Shown piece by piece: positions 33,047-42,788 of a stretch of DNA of 64,000 nucleotides. Under the pieces are notes generated by a model, which did no database searches, had not been told where the DNA came from, and saw nothing but the letters and a program-made list of their open reading frames with translations. Source of the stretch: Nitrospirota bacterium (GTDB taxonomy: Bacteria > Nitrospirota > Thermodesulfovibrionia > Thermodesulfovibrionales > UBA6898). The DNA lies in NCBI GenBank assembly GCA_016214855.1, contig JACRMT010000011.1:1-64000 (forward strand), written 5' to 3'. Within the stretch, counting starts at the first letter, position 1, and each line of letters starts with the position of its first letter. The position numbers and the translations under genes were made by a program.

Positions 33047-34702
33047 CTAAATTTCTGATAGTCGCCAGAGACCGAGGCATTTATCACGATAGATACCATT
33101 TCCTTCGGTACAATTCTCATTGATCAACCTGAGTGGAACTGGAAGGTTGAATGGGGGCAGCGTGAGATTTAGGGGCCGCCAGGTCTGCTTCCCTGACAGA
33201 TCACTATTTCTATATCGATCGGTAAAGGTCGTTGTCAACACAAAGGTAGCCCCGCTCATCCTGAAATTCCGGATGGCGGCGAGTGCCTGCGCGTTTGAAA
33301 GATGAACAAGGCAATCGCGAGAAAGGATGAGATCAGCTTGCGGCAATGCATCCGTCACAATATTCATACAAAGAAAATCTCGTTTTATATTAGCGTATTT
33401 TTGCCTGTTCGAATCAATTAATGCATCTACAATATCAATTCCAATGTATTTTTCAATACAAAAGTCAACTTTGCTAAACCAGTGGAAATCACCACAGGGG
33501 GCGTCCAATAGAGACTTTATCTGAAAGTCTTTAAGCAACTTCGGTATTTCACGACGAATGGCCTCTGTCTGGGCAAGGCTCGACCCTTCCCCCGATCTCG
33601 ACTCCACACCCTCCCAAACGTTATTCTGATATATCTCTGTGAATTGATCTTGAAGATTCTTATTTCTGAACAGTCGGCTCCACGCTACTTCGCCAATTCT
33701 TACCAGGCTATTTATTCCGGGTTTGATAGCGATACAGAACCCTGATCGTTCAATCACCATCGAAAGTAACCCTATAGACCTCAACACTCTGAGTTTGGTA
33801 AGAATATTGAAAGCAGACAGAATCGGCCAATGCATCATTCTCTTTGACAGCTGTAGATTGCCGACATGATCAGCTGATTTGGTCAATGCAGCCGCTGCAG
33901 CCGAATGAAAACCTCTTTTGCTGAAATTAGAGGCTATTTGTGCGCATGCCAGCTCAGGTGACTCCCCTGTTGATATCACAATTTCTGCGGGAGATAAAGA
34001 CGAAACAAAATCCGCAAGAAGTAAATTTAATTCTCTCATATGCAGCGGTTTCATCGACAGTGTGCCCTGAGCCGCATGAACGCGAGACTGGATCAGGCAT
34101 TCCTCCATGTGGCTGAAACTAAATTTTGCTGCAAGCCTGAACCACATATCATAATCCTGAGTGGTGAGAAGAGATTCATTAAATAATCCACACGCGCAGA
34201 AGCATTGCCTTGGAATCAGGGCGGTACAGCCGTTAATGGGATGGCTTATCGTCAGAAAATATCTGAACTGTTCCGGTTCGATATGCCGAGTATGCGCCGA
34301 ACCTATTAACTCTCCGTCGGCATCTATCAGATCGTAGTTGCTAAAAAGGATGATGTCATTCCGGTGGGCACGAATACCAAGAAAGCGTATCTGAGTCTCT
34401 ATTTTAAATGGATAGTATATATCGTCATGACTTAACCATGAAAAGTAATCCCCGGTCATCTCCCTGATTCCCATATTGAGCGCCGAGGCAACTCCACCAT
34501 TTTCCTTAAAGAAATAGCGTATTTTCTCGCCATAGCTTACGGCGATGGCTTCTGTTTTACCATCATCACAGGAGCCATCGTTAACAACGATAACTTCAGT
34601 GTTCAGGTAGCTCTGGGCAAGAGCGCTATTTATCGCATCCCGAAGATAATTTGAGCCATTAAAGACTGGGATGATAATGGAAACTTTCGGATTAAATTTC
34701 AT
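33047..34702 (-). CDS. Fusion: GT2 glycosyltransferase + class I methyltransferase
   Basis: 551 residues from the ATG at 34702, directly after the upstream stop. Residues about 5-220 are a GT2 domain (SIIIPVFNGSNYLRDAI, VVNDGSCDDG, SWLSHDDIYYP). About 370-550 is a methyltransferase with SLLDAPCGDFHWFSKV, GIDIVDALIDS and LILSRDCLVHLSN. A low-signal linker joins them. The GT2 half is a paralogue of the gene at 29062-30057. Fusion suggests that sugar addition and methylation (for example chain-end capping) are coupled; which comes first is unknown. Confidence 0.85.
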   Translation of the reverse strand: MKFNPKVSIIIPVFNGSNYLRDAINSALAQSYLNTEVIVVNDGSCDDGKTEAIAVSYGEKIRYFFKENGGVASALNMGIREMTGDYFSWLSHDDIYYPFKIETQIRFLGIRAHRNDIILFSNYDLIDADGELIGSAHTRHIEPEQFRYFLTISHPINGCTALIPRQCFCACGLFNESLLTTQDYDMWFRLAAKFSFSHMEECLIQSRVHAAQGTLSMKPLHMRELNLLLADFVSSLSPAEIVISTGESPELACAQIASNFSKRGFHSAAAAALTKSADHVGNLQLSKRMMHWPILSAFNILTKLRVLRSIGLLSMVIERSGFCIAIKPGINSLVRIGEVAWSRLFRNKNLQDQFTEIYQNNVWEGVESRSGEGSSLAQTEAIRREIPKLLKDFQIKSLLDAPCGDFHWFSKVDFCIEKYIGIDIVDALIDSNRQKYANIKRDFLCMNIVTDALPQADLILSRDCLVHLSNAQALAAIRNFRMSGATFVLTTTFTDRYRNSDLSGKQTWRPLNLTLPPFNLPVPLRLINENCTEGNGIYRDKCLGLWRLSEI

Positions 34703-34703
34703 A

Positions 34704-35969
34704 TTAGCTACATTCCTCTTTACTATGTTTTCCCGCGATATCGTGGACCAACTGCTTGACCAGACATGCATTTTTCCTGCAGTCGACCTCTCGTCTTACC
34801 AAGTCAATGTTATAGCTTACAAACGCCGACGCCTGTGTGCCATCGCTACTAAGCAATGACAACGATGCTTGAGCTATAGCTTTCGGATCGCGTGGCGACA
34901 CAAGAAAACCGTTTACTCCATCTTTAACCCATTCACCAATCTGCGGTATATCTCCCATGACCAGTGGAATACCACACGCCATCGCTTCAAGCATGCAATT
35001 CGGGAGCGAATCATTAGAGGAAATAGAAACAACTACATCAGCTGCCTGATAATAAATCGACATTGCCTCCCAGGGGACTTGTCCGTCATACCGCAGGTTA
35101 TTTGCAATCCCAAGTTCGGTGCCCCGACGCAGATGCTGCTGCCATTCTTCGTCGCCCCCTGTTCCGGAAATAAACAGAAATAATGCATCCTGCATCTCGG
35201 TGATCACCGCTGCGGCTGCCTCAATGATGACATCGCTGTTGAGATATCCACCAAGCCCACGAGGGCAGAGAATGACCTTTCCGGACTCAATGCCAAGGCA
35301 CTGGCGCGCATACTCCCGCGACGCCGGCTTAAAACGTTCCAGATCAACACCAGGATATCGAATCATATGTATCTTTTTCGAAGGAACACCGTATCCCTGA
35401 CAGGCATCAAAAGCGGTCCGGGAGTTCACGGTCATGGCGGATGCACGGTTAACGCCATACTCTACTATTTTCTTTTTCAGGAGGCGATCCAGACCGCTCC
35501 AACGAGCCCACCAGATTACATCTCCATTCCAAAACGTTATCATCAAGGGAATCTTTCGAGAGAGAATAAATGAAAGATAAGAAGGGTAGAGAAGCGTCTG
35601 CAGAAATATAATATCGGGATTAAACTTCTTTGTATAATCCCGTGTCAGTTGCGTGTCCGCAATCCAACGGTAGCACTCATACAATGTGGTTCTCCAATCA
35701 CAGAAACGCATCAGAAAAAAAAGCAGGCCGGTCAGTATACCGCGCACCGTTTTTCGAAAAAGCGACATTTCAGACAAGTGCTGTCTAACGAGTCCGGTAT
35801 CGCTTAAATATAGGTTTTCTGCATTATTAAAATCGTATTTATAGTTAGAAATAACTCCTACTTCAAAAGTAGGATCATTAGTAAAGATCTGTATGCGACG
35901 ACGGGCGTGGATAGAGTCACCCCAGGCAAAAAAGAGAACCCTTGTTTTTTGTGCGGCATTGCGGCTCAT
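34704..35969 (-). CDS. GT4-like glycosyltransferase
   Basis: 421 residues. VLFFAWGDSIHARRRIQIF opens it, and ILCPRGLGGYLNSDVIIEAA and NDSLPNCMLEAMACGIPLVMGD in the C-terminal half are the nucleotide-sugar site of GT4 enzymes. Its start overlaps the upstream gene stop by 4 bases (ATGA). Donor and acceptor unknown. Confidence 0.85.
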   Translation of the reverse strand: MSRNAAQKTRVLFFAWGDSIHARRRIQIFTNDPTFEVGVISNYKYDFNNAENLYLSDTGLVRQHLSEMSLFRKTVRGILTGLLFFLMRFCDWRTTLYECYRWIADTQLTRDYTKKFNPDIIFLQTLLYPSYLSFILSRKIPLMITFWNGDVIWWARWSGLDRLLKKKIVEYGVNRASAMTVNSRTAFDACQGYGVPSKKIHMIRYPGVDLERFKPASREYARQCLGIESGKVILCPRGLGGYLNSDVIIEAAAAVITEMQDALFLFISGTGGDEEWQQHLRRGTELGIANNLRYDGQVPWEAMSIYYQAADVVVSISSNDSLPNCMLEAMACGIPLVMGDIPQIGEWVKDGVNGFLVSPRDPKAIAQASLSLLSSDGTQASAFVSYNIDLVRREVDCRKNACLVKQLVHDIAGKHSKEECS

Positions 35970-37150
35970 GAATTTTTCCCTGCCAAAATTTCATTCACAT
36001 ATTCTTCTGTCTGAGTACACATTTTTTGAAGCCCAAATATATCAGCAATTCTCTTCCTGTTCGCTTCACCTACCACTCGTCTTACCTCTGGATGCGCGGC
36101 AAAAAAAAGGATCCTTTCCGCCAATAAGTCGGCACAGCCCGGAGGAACGAGATACACTTCCCCCTCCTTTCCCAGTGCTTCCCTTATGCCAGAGACGTCA
36201 GTGCCGACGACAGGCAGTCCAGACGCCATGGATTCCAAAACACCATTCGGAAGCCCTTCACTATAAGAGGTTAATATGCTTAAATCAACAGAACCTAATA
36301 GTCCGGAAATGTCTTGTACCTGACCCAGAAATATCACACTATATTCAATGCCTAAATTTCGAGTTAAATCCATCAGGGATTGATAGGTGGAGAAAAATTG
36401 ACCTGCAAGCACTAAGACAGCATTCATCTTCGCTGCCTTCAACTGCCCTACGACAATGCTCCACGCATTCAATAGGGTAACGTGATCTTTACCTTGATGC
36501 AAATTTGCTACCATACAAGCGATAAAATCATTTTCACCAATCTTCAGGTTTTTTCGCCATCTAAGCTTGTCTTCTTTAGGGTCAGCTAACTCAACACCAT
36601 TATGAATTATCCTGATTTTGTCCGCTTTTACGCCAAAGGCATTGCGCAAATAATGAGCTCCCCTCTCTGAGTTTGAAATAAACCATTTGGCGAAGTATTT
36701 TGCCGCAATATAATCAAAGGGCTGCAATTTCTCACTACCGCTTCTTCTCTGACTCCAGATGAATGCCCTTACCCCAGCAAACCGTGATGCAAAACTACAC
36801 ATTATGTTAGGAGGTGTGGTATAACCAAACAGAATCTCAGTACGGTTCCGTTTCAGTATTTTTATAATTGCAAATGTTGATCTGATAATTGATAAAAAAG
36901 AATGCGATACTATCTGTTTTTTATCATCAATCATACCCCAAGGTATACCGTAGTCATCGCACAATACTGACGCCAATCCGGGAGTGTTAAAGGCCAGCAC
37001 CTTGACATCGGCGCCTTTATTGTTTTTGAAATAACGCGCCAAGGCTATTGCCTGCCGCTCAGCCCCCCCAAGTTCCAGAGTCCAGAGAAGAATTACAATC
37101 CGCTTTCCCGCAAGATTATTTTTAGCCGCATCACCCACGTTAAACATCAT
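35966..37150 (-). CDS. GT4 glycosyltransferase
   Basis: 394 residues. ILLWTLELGGAERQAIALA, FIWSQRRSG, MVANLHQGKDHVTLLNAW and EGLPNGVLESMASGLPVVGTD define a GT4 enzyme. It begins just after the asparagine synthetase stop and overlaps the next GT4 gene by 4 bases. Cytoplasmic; donor sugar unknown. Confidence 0.87.
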   Translation of the reverse strand: MMFNVGDAAKNNLAGKRIVILLWTLELGGAERQAIALARYFKNNKGADVKVLAFNTPGLASVLCDDYGIPWGMIDDKKQIVSHSFLSIIRSTFAIIKILKRNRTEILFGYTTPPNIMCSFASRFAGVRAFIWSQRRSGSEKLQPFDYIAAKYFAKWFISNSERGAHYLRNAFGVKADKIRIIHNGVELADPKEDKLRWRKNLKIGENDFIACMVANLHQGKDHVTLLNAWSIVVGQLKAAKMNAVLVLAGQFFSTYQSLMDLTRNLGIEYSVIFLGQVQDISGLLGSVDLSILTSYSEGLPNGVLESMASGLPVVGTDVSGIREALGKEGEVYLVPPGCADLLAERILFFAAHPEVRRVVGEANRKRIADIFGLQKMCTQTEEYVNEILAGKNS

Positions 37151-37153
37151 TAG

Positions 37154-39025
37154 CTAACCCATACAGTTCACTTCAGATCTATGTAACTGTAACCATTCCT
37201 CCAGAAACAACAACAGCCAAATTTGATGGCTCGTGTTCCGATCCAAAAGTTGTTTGACAATTTCGGGCTCAAAGAGCTCAAAGATTATTGAATGAGGATT
37301 AAGCAGTTTTTCATGTAGATATGCGTTCAGTGCACCATTAGTCGTGAACCATTTTATTATCGGAATACCAAATCCCATCTTTGTTCGATGCAAGAGCGCA
37401 TGGGGATAATATTCTTCAAGGGTTTTTTTTAGCAAGAGTTTTCCGCGCCACTCTCCGCAAGCGTCTTTCCCGATATTCCATGACTCAGGTATCGTGGCAG
37501 CAAACTCGACCACTTTTCTGTCGACAAAAGGGGTCCTAACTTCAAGGCTATTCATCATGCTGGCGGCATCAATTTTAGCAAGTATGTCGTAGGGTAAGTA
37601 GGTTCTCATATCCATGTATTGCACCTTATTTGAATTACTATAATCCTTCACCCGCTCGAACTCCTTCTCGAAAAGATCAAGCCGATTCTCCGTCACACAT
37701 TTAAATTCTTTCCTCCACAATCTTCTTCGCACATGAGTCGGCATATAATTAATGCATGACAGCCAGTTTTCCAAGCTTGCTCCAAACGGCGAAGATAGAG
37801 GGTGGCGATTTGGCAATAATCTCCGCATGAGTGCATATATTCCCCCCCACCACCACCGTCTATTATCAACCGGGGGCTGCTCCAGATATTTCATCCAGGT
37901 GAAGTATGAGTGATAGCCTGCAAATGCCTCGTCTCCACCGTCACCCGAAAGAACCATCGGCACGTATTTTCTAGCCATCTTACAGACATGGTAGGTAGGG
38001 ATAGCTGAGCTGTCGCCGAACGGCTCACCATAATGCTTTACCAATTCAGGTAATATCTCTAATGCATTTGGATTCACTATCTCGAAATGATGTTTCGTTC
38101 CCCAGCGTTTTGCCACAAGCTCAGCATATTTCAATTCATTGAACTCATCCTCCTTAAAGCCAATGCTGAAAGTCTTAAATTGATGACCGAGTTCCTGTGC
38201 CATATAGGCAACTATTGCACTTGAGTCCACGCCGCCGGAAAGAAAGGCTCCGAAAGACACATCAGAAACCAGATGGGCCTTAACAGATTCACGCAGCACT
38301 GCTTGCAGTTCCTCCGTCCATTGCACTTCACTCTTTCTGTGATCAGGTCGAAACTCTAACCTCCAGTATTCCTCAGGCTCTGAAACATGGCCATCAAATG
38401 TAATGCTTATGCGGTGTGCCGGAGGAAGTTTCTTTATCTGTTTATAAATGGAGTGCGGCGCGGGTATGTACTGCAGCCACAAATACTGATCAAGTCCCTG
38501 CAGATCCAAATCAAGCCGAATACCCTCGATTTGTCTTAACGCCTGAATCTCCGACGCAAAGGCAACCACATCTCCTCCTACATAATATACAAGCGGTTTA
38601 ATGCCAAAATAGTCACGGGCCAAAAACACCTTTTTCCTTATTATGTCAACAATCCCAAACGCAAACATCCCGCGAAAACGTTTAACGCACTCGTCCCCCC
38701 ATTCCTCATAAGCATGAACGATTACTTCCGTGTCGGACGAACTTTGGAATCTGTGACCCTTCTCACAAAGCAAGGCGCGAAGCTCTCGGTAATTATAGAT
38801 CTCTCCATTAAAGGTAATCCATACAGTCTCGTCTTCGTTACACATCGGCTGCCCGCCCGTTTTCAGGTCAATAATGGATAGTCTGCGGTGCCCAAGAGCT
38901 ACATTATCGTTCAACCAAATTCCCTCACCGTCGGGTCCCCTGTGGGCAAGAGATCGAGTCATGCGCTCAATGTCTTGTCTTCGCACACATTCTTTTAGTC
39001 TAATGATTCCGGCAATACCGCACAT
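37154..39025 (-). CDS. asnB: Asparagine synthetase, glutamine-hydrolysing (AsnB-like)
   Basis: 623 residues. The chain begins MCGIAGI, so Cys2 is the expected glutaminase nucleophile after Met removal, with RGPDGEGIW, GHRRLSIID and NGEIYNYRELR in the N-terminal domain. The synthetase domain has the pyrophosphate loop SGGVDSSAIV at about residue 262 and GDGGDEAFAGY. Paralogues in surface-glycan clusters often amidate uronic acids or similar sugar carboxylates rather than aspartate, so either role is possible here. Full length for the family. Confidence 0.9.
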   Translation of the reverse strand: MCGIAGIIRLKECVRRQDIERMTRSLAHRGPDGEGIWLNDNVALGHRRLSIIDLKTGGQPMCNEDETVWITFNGEIYNYRELRALLCEKGHRFQSSSDTEVIVHAYEEWGDECVKRFRGMFAFGIVDIIRKKVFLARDYFGIKPLVYYVGGDVVAFASEIQALRQIEGIRLDLDLQGLDQYLWLQYIPAPHSIYKQIKKLPPAHRISITFDGHVSEPEEYWRLEFRPDHRKSEVQWTEELQAVLRESVKAHLVSDVSFGAFLSGGVDSSAIVAYMAQELGHQFKTFSIGFKEDEFNELKYAELVAKRWGTKHHFEIVNPNALEILPELVKHYGEPFGDSSAIPTYHVCKMARKYVPMVLSGDGGDEAFAGYHSYFTWMKYLEQPPVDNRRWWWGGIYALMRRLLPNRHPLSSPFGASLENWLSCINYMPTHVRRRLWRKEFKCVTENRLDLFEKEFERVKDYSNSNKVQYMDMRTYLPYDILAKIDAASMMNSLEVRTPFVDRKVVEFAATIPESWNIGKDACGEWRGKLLLKKTLEEYYPHALLHRTKMGFGIPIIKWFTTNGALNAYLHEKLLNPHSIIFELFEPEIVKQLLDRNTSHQIWLLLFLEEWLQLHRSEVNCMG

Positions 39026-39054
39026 GCCTATCTACGATCCTTCCACGAGATCAC

Positions 39055-40029
39055 TCACCAGTAGATATTAATAACCGTTTTAAAGTGACGAATGCTTTTC
39101 TGCACTATCTTGCCCATAAAATATTTAAATATCCAATAGGGAAGAAGAATGAAAAAACTCATATTCCTCGGATAAGAAAACAATAATTTCAAAATAATAC
39201 CGACAATCGTACCGCAGGCTTCCTGCTGATGTTTTAATTCGAGCAAGCAAAGTATTTCATTCTTTATTACTCCGATGATAACAGGCCCGTGATTGCGATA
39301 CATGTGCTCGTCTTGATACAGGGGTTTCAAAAAAAGTAAATCACTCATCAAACGAGTCGAAAGCGGTGCTAATGACCAACTGCCACCGGGGCGAATTCTA
39401 TAAGCACCGAGCTTCTCATTTATGCAGTACAAGATACCGTGCAATGTAATCAAAAGATCGAGCCCGCTATGCCTACTATTTCTGGCAAACCAGTCAGGAG
39501 GGTTAACGAGTATCTCCCTTCTGAATACCAATGAATTGCTTGGCGACATGCCGAAGGGGACAATATCTTCAGTCCTGATTTCAGGTTTAACTTTTTTATT
39601 GTAGAAAGCAAAATAATCAACGGAAATGATCTGCCCATTATCGTCGACGATAATTGCATTTGAGAAGCATCCAGCTAAATCAGTATTATTTTCAAGTGCG
39701 TCCACCTGTCTCTGAAGCTTGCTCGGATCAGTCCAGAAGTCATCGCCTTCAAAATAGGCGATATATTTCCCTGACGGCGCAGCCATCAGATCCATCCAGT
39801 TCTGCGCAGCCCCCACATTCCGTTCCTGGAGAATGAGCTTAATGAATGCTGGATAGTTACGTGCATACTCCAATACTATCTCCCTTGTCCCGTCTGTCGA
39901 AAAATCGTCCGCGACTATCAGTTCCCAAGTAAAATTCACCTTTTGCATCAATACACCATCTATGGCTTCTCTGATGTATTTGGCATGATTATACGTAATT
40001 AAACAGACTGAAAGTAGCGGCTCACTCAT
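39055..40029 (-). CDS. GT2 glycosyltransferase
   Basis: 324 residues. VCLITYNHAKYIREAIDG, ADDFSTDGTREI and FEGDDFWTDPSKLQRQ are GT2 motifs. The C-terminal third is hydrophobic (PRNMSFFILLPYWIFKYFM), probably a membrane anchor. It overlaps the methyltransferase gene by 8 bases. Confidence 0.86.
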   Translation of the reverse strand: MSEPLLSVCLITYNHAKYIREAIDGVLMQKVNFTWELIVADDFSTDGTREIVLEYARNYPAFIKLILQERNVGAAQNWMDLMAAPSGKYIAYFEGDDFWTDPSKLQRQVDALENNTDLAGCFSNAIIVDDNGQIISVDYFAFYNKKVKPEIRTEDIVPFGMSPSNSLVFRREILVNPPDWFARNSRHSGLDLLITLHGILYCINEKLGAYRIRPGGSWSLAPLSTRLMSDLLFLKPLYQDEHMYRNHGPVIIGVIKNEILCLLELKHQQEACGTIVGIILKLLFSYPRNMSFFILLPYWIFKYFMGKIVQKSIRHFKTVINIYW

Positions 40030-40783
40030 TCTTGTGACCCTTTTTACACATCAAGAAAATACTTGAACAGAAATCAGGATATTGCTGTCCCAACTGATAA
40101 CAGCCCTCAAGATATTCTTTAGAGATGATGTCCGTGTGCAGCAATTTATCCCACTGGAAGTTCGCCAAAGCCTTAAAAAAGATACCTGACCGATGCACCA
40201 CCTTCAGCCCAGCCTCTACAGCATCCCTTTCCAAAGTATCCAATGAATAGGTGCGACGATGCCCATGCTCTGCCTCTGCCCGAGTAACGGCAGCATTATG
40301 AGAGATTAATCCCATCTTGACGGCGATCTGCCGGGAAGGAGCGTTCGCATTGGGACAAACTAGAAAAAACCTGCCGTTCTCCGCCAGCCACTCATCGTTG
40401 ACGCGTTTCATTATCATCACAGGATCATCCAAGTGTTCCAACACATGGGTCATTACGATATTGTCATAGTGCATGGGCAGGGTCGCATTTTCGAAAAGTG
40501 AATGCACGAACTTCACCTGTTCACCAAGTTTCTTTTTGGCTTCCACAACGGCGACATCCGATGCTTCAACGCAGGTAATATCATCGAAGTAGGAGAGAAA
40601 TCTTCTGGTGAAGTTGCCCTTATAGCTTCCCAGTTCCAGCAGGCTCCCCTTATTGAAGAAAGGCTCAAACGATTTGATCATATAGGGATGCATCACGTCG
40701 AAATCGAAGTTATAGGCATATTTTTCATTTTCGGAATTATCCGAATCATCCAACTCGTCGTTATAGTTCCTTCCCATGATCAT
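40022..40783 (-). CDS. Class I SAM-dependent methyltransferase
   Basis: 253 residues. SLLELGSYKGNFTRRFL stands for motif I, then CVEASDVAVVEA, DNIVMTHVLEHLDDP and GRFFLVCPNA. The second residue of the glycine-rich loop is atypical (GSYKG) but the rest is a standard type-11 fold. It starts the right-hand decoration module. It resembles the methyltransferase at 44081-44809 in its THVLEHLDDP and ILEHVGDP regions. Confidence 0.8.
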   Translation of the reverse strand: MIMGRNYNDELDDSDNSENEKYAYNFDFDVMHPYMIKSFEPFFNKGSLLELGSYKGNFTRRFLSYFDDITCVEASDVAVVEAKKKLGEQVKFVHSLFENATLPMHYDNIVMTHVLEHLDDPVMIMKRVNDEWLAENGRFFLVCPNANAPSRQIAVKMGLISHNAAVTRAEAEHGHRRTYSLDTLERDAVEAGLKVVHRSGIFFKALANFQWDKLLHTDIISKEYLEGCYQLGQQYPDFCSSIFLMCKKGHKNE

Positions 40784-40847
40784 TCTTTCCCCTCATCGGT
40801 ACCGTCATATAATTCCGCAGCACGTGCCAAGCAGTCAACCGCTTTCA

Positions 40848-41801
40848 CTATTCATCCAAAACGGCAAGACCAAACCCGGATCTGCCGAATTCATTGCCGT
40901 TGTAAAGCATATAAACTATTTCTCCAGACTTGAAAACGTGGGGATAACATTGCATCTGAGAATCCCATCCATCCTCGGAAACATCTATACCAGCATTGCT
41001 ATCATCTCTTTTCCAATTGACTAAATCATCCGAATAGGCATAACCAATCCTATAAGAATTATCGCTTTGCGTTCTGAAGTCGTGCGCTTGCCTATAGCAA
41101 AAATACATATGATATATCTCGTTTCGGTGAAAGACCGTCGGCAGTGCCTGGCACTCGTCTGCATTCAGCCTGTCCGCGATTATCTGCCTGCCCTCTCTCA
41201 GCCAATTCATGCCATCTTCAGACGTTGCATGTGCGATCTTATATACCCGTTCGGGCTGGTCTGAATCCACAAATTTCTTCCACGCTGTGCCATGAATGTA
41301 CCACATGTGATATCGTCCTCCATACACAGCCACACACGCATCACCGATCAAAAAGGGTTCATGAAGCGACGCAGCCATGATCGGGCCGTTCCCGTGCTTC
41401 TGGAACGTATAACCGTTATCATGACTGATCGCCAGCCCGATGGCAGCATCTGCGGGGACTGAGATCTTTCTGTTCCAGCCCGTTGTATAGGCAAGCACCC
41501 TGTCCTCCTCTTGCAGCACATTGATCGGAAATATCCCATGCTCATCAAAACAGCCCAGCCTGCCCAGTTCGATCACTGTATGCTTTGAGATGCCAATAAT
41601 GTTTCGCATATCTGCATCAAAATCGACGAAGGCCACGTGACTTAAGAATTTTCCGGCAGAATCTCTCTGCCTTGTAGAAAAATAGACTCTTACCCGATCG
41701 CACAGGACCAATGCTTGAGGTGCCTGTGCGAATTCGGCACATCCGTGGGGAAGCGAATGCTCCGTCGGATCAAATATCTTTCCTGATTTCACCCAGTGCA
41801 A
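40848..41801 (-). CDS. Five-bladed propeller glycosidase/phosphorylase-like protein, copy 2
   Basis: 317 residues. Repeated phrases AIGLAISHDNGYTF, YHMWYIHGTAWKK, ATSEDGMNWLREGR, YHMYFCYRQAHDF and YAYSDDLVNWKRDD are the blade repeats of GH43/GH32/GH130-like five-bladed proteins. TTG at 41801 follows GGAGTGACAA. It is a tandem paralogue of the gene at 41789-42772. No signal peptide is seen, so it is probably cytoplasmic. Function in glycan assembly or recycling is unknown. Confidence 0.75.
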   Translation of the reverse strand: MHWVKSGKIFDPTEHSLPHGCAEFAQAPQALVLCDRVRVYFSTRQRDSAGKFLSHVAFVDFDADMRNIIGISKHTVIELGRLGCFDEHGIFPINVLQEEDRVLAYTTGWNRKISVPADAAIGLAISHDNGYTFQKHGNGPIMAASLHEPFLIGDACVAVYGGRYHMWYIHGTAWKKFVDSDQPERVYKIAHATSEDGMNWLREGRQIIADRLNADECQALPTVFHRNEIYHMYFCYRQAHDFRTQSDNSYRIGYAYSDDLVNWKRDDSNAGIDVSEDGWDSQMQCYPHVFKSGEIVYMLYNGNEFGRSGFGLAVLDE

Positions 41802-42772
41802 TTGTCACTCCAATGCCAGGCGCCGTCCAATTTCGCCAATCCGATACCGGCCAGCCCCATGCCATTGCCCTGGTACAGCATGTATGTTTCTCCATCGAGC
41901 ATGAACAGATGCGGGTAACTCACCATTTCCGAATCCCATCCTTCTTCAGAGACGTCCAATCCGACGAGCTCATCGCGTCTGCACCAATTGATCATGTCGT
42001 CAGAGCATGAGTACCCGATCCGGTACCCGCCCTCTTTACTCTTGTAGTTATGGCTAGGCCGGTAAGACATGAACATATGGTATTTCCCATCACGATATGT
42101 CACATCAGGACATGCCTGGCACTCATGCGCACCCAACCTGTCCGGGATCAGATCTCTTCCAAGCTTGCTCCAGTTAATGCCGTCATCAGAAGATGCCATG
42201 CGTATCTTATAGACCGGCTCAGGTTTACTGTCTGTCTTCAGCCATTCTTTACCGGATACATACCACAGATACCATTTTTCTCCGTATTTTCTGATCCTGG
42301 GACTGCCAAGCAAGAATGGCTCATCAGGACTGTAGGAGAGGACAGGTCCATCTCCCAGTCTGGCAAATGAGTCGCCGTTATCGTGGCTTATTGCCAGTCC
42401 TATAGCTCCGTTGAACGGCACAGACTCACATCGGGTCCACCCTGCGTAGTACACCCGCACCTGATCCTGATAGCGGATCACAGAGATCGGGTTCGTCCCG
42501 AACTCATCGAATGTCCCATATGCGCCCAAGCTCAAGATCGGGTTACTGCAGATATTGATGACCTTCAGCAGGTCCCAGCGGTCCAGGTCAATGTAGGTCA
42601 GATAACTAAGATACTGGCCAGCCGAAGCAGGCGCAGGCCTCGAACAAAAATAGACCCGGACATGTCTTTCGTATAGGAGCGTTGAAGGGGATTGTGCAAA
42701 CTCCTGCAGCCAGCTTTCATTTACATGTTCTCGCGGATCAAAGATTTTTCCGAGCTTTTCCCAGTGAAACAT
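41789..42772 (-). CDS. Five-bladed propeller glycosidase/phosphorylase-like protein, copy 1
   Basis: 327 residues from the ATG at 42772, fixed by AAGGGAG five bases upstream. Blade phrases match the next gene: AIGLAISHDNGDSF, WYLWYVSGKEWLK, ASSDDGINWSKLGR, YHMFMSYRPSHNY and YSCSDDMINWCRRD. Both copies contain FDEFGTNPI or FDEHGIFPI and conserved DECQA or HECQA. No signal peptide. Overlaps copy 2 by 13 bases. Likely acts on an activated sugar or oligosaccharide in the cytoplasm. Confidence 0.75.
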   Translation of the reverse strand: MFHWEKLGKIFDPREHVNESWLQEFAQSPSTLLYERHVRVYFCSRPAPASAGQYLSYLTYIDLDRWDLLKVINICSNPILSLGAYGTFDEFGTNPISVIRYQDQVRVYYAGWTRCESVPFNGAIGLAISHDNGDSFARLGDGPVLSYSPDEPFLLGSPRIRKYGEKWYLWYVSGKEWLKTDSKPEPVYKIRMASSDDGINWSKLGRDLIPDRLGAHECQACPDVTYRDGKYHMFMSYRPSHNYKSKEGGYRIGYSCSDDMINWCRRDELVGLDVSEEGWDSEMVSYPHLFMLDGETYMLYQGNGMGLAGIGLAKLDGAWHWSDNCTG

Positions 42773-42788
42773 TAAGACTCCCTTGACC

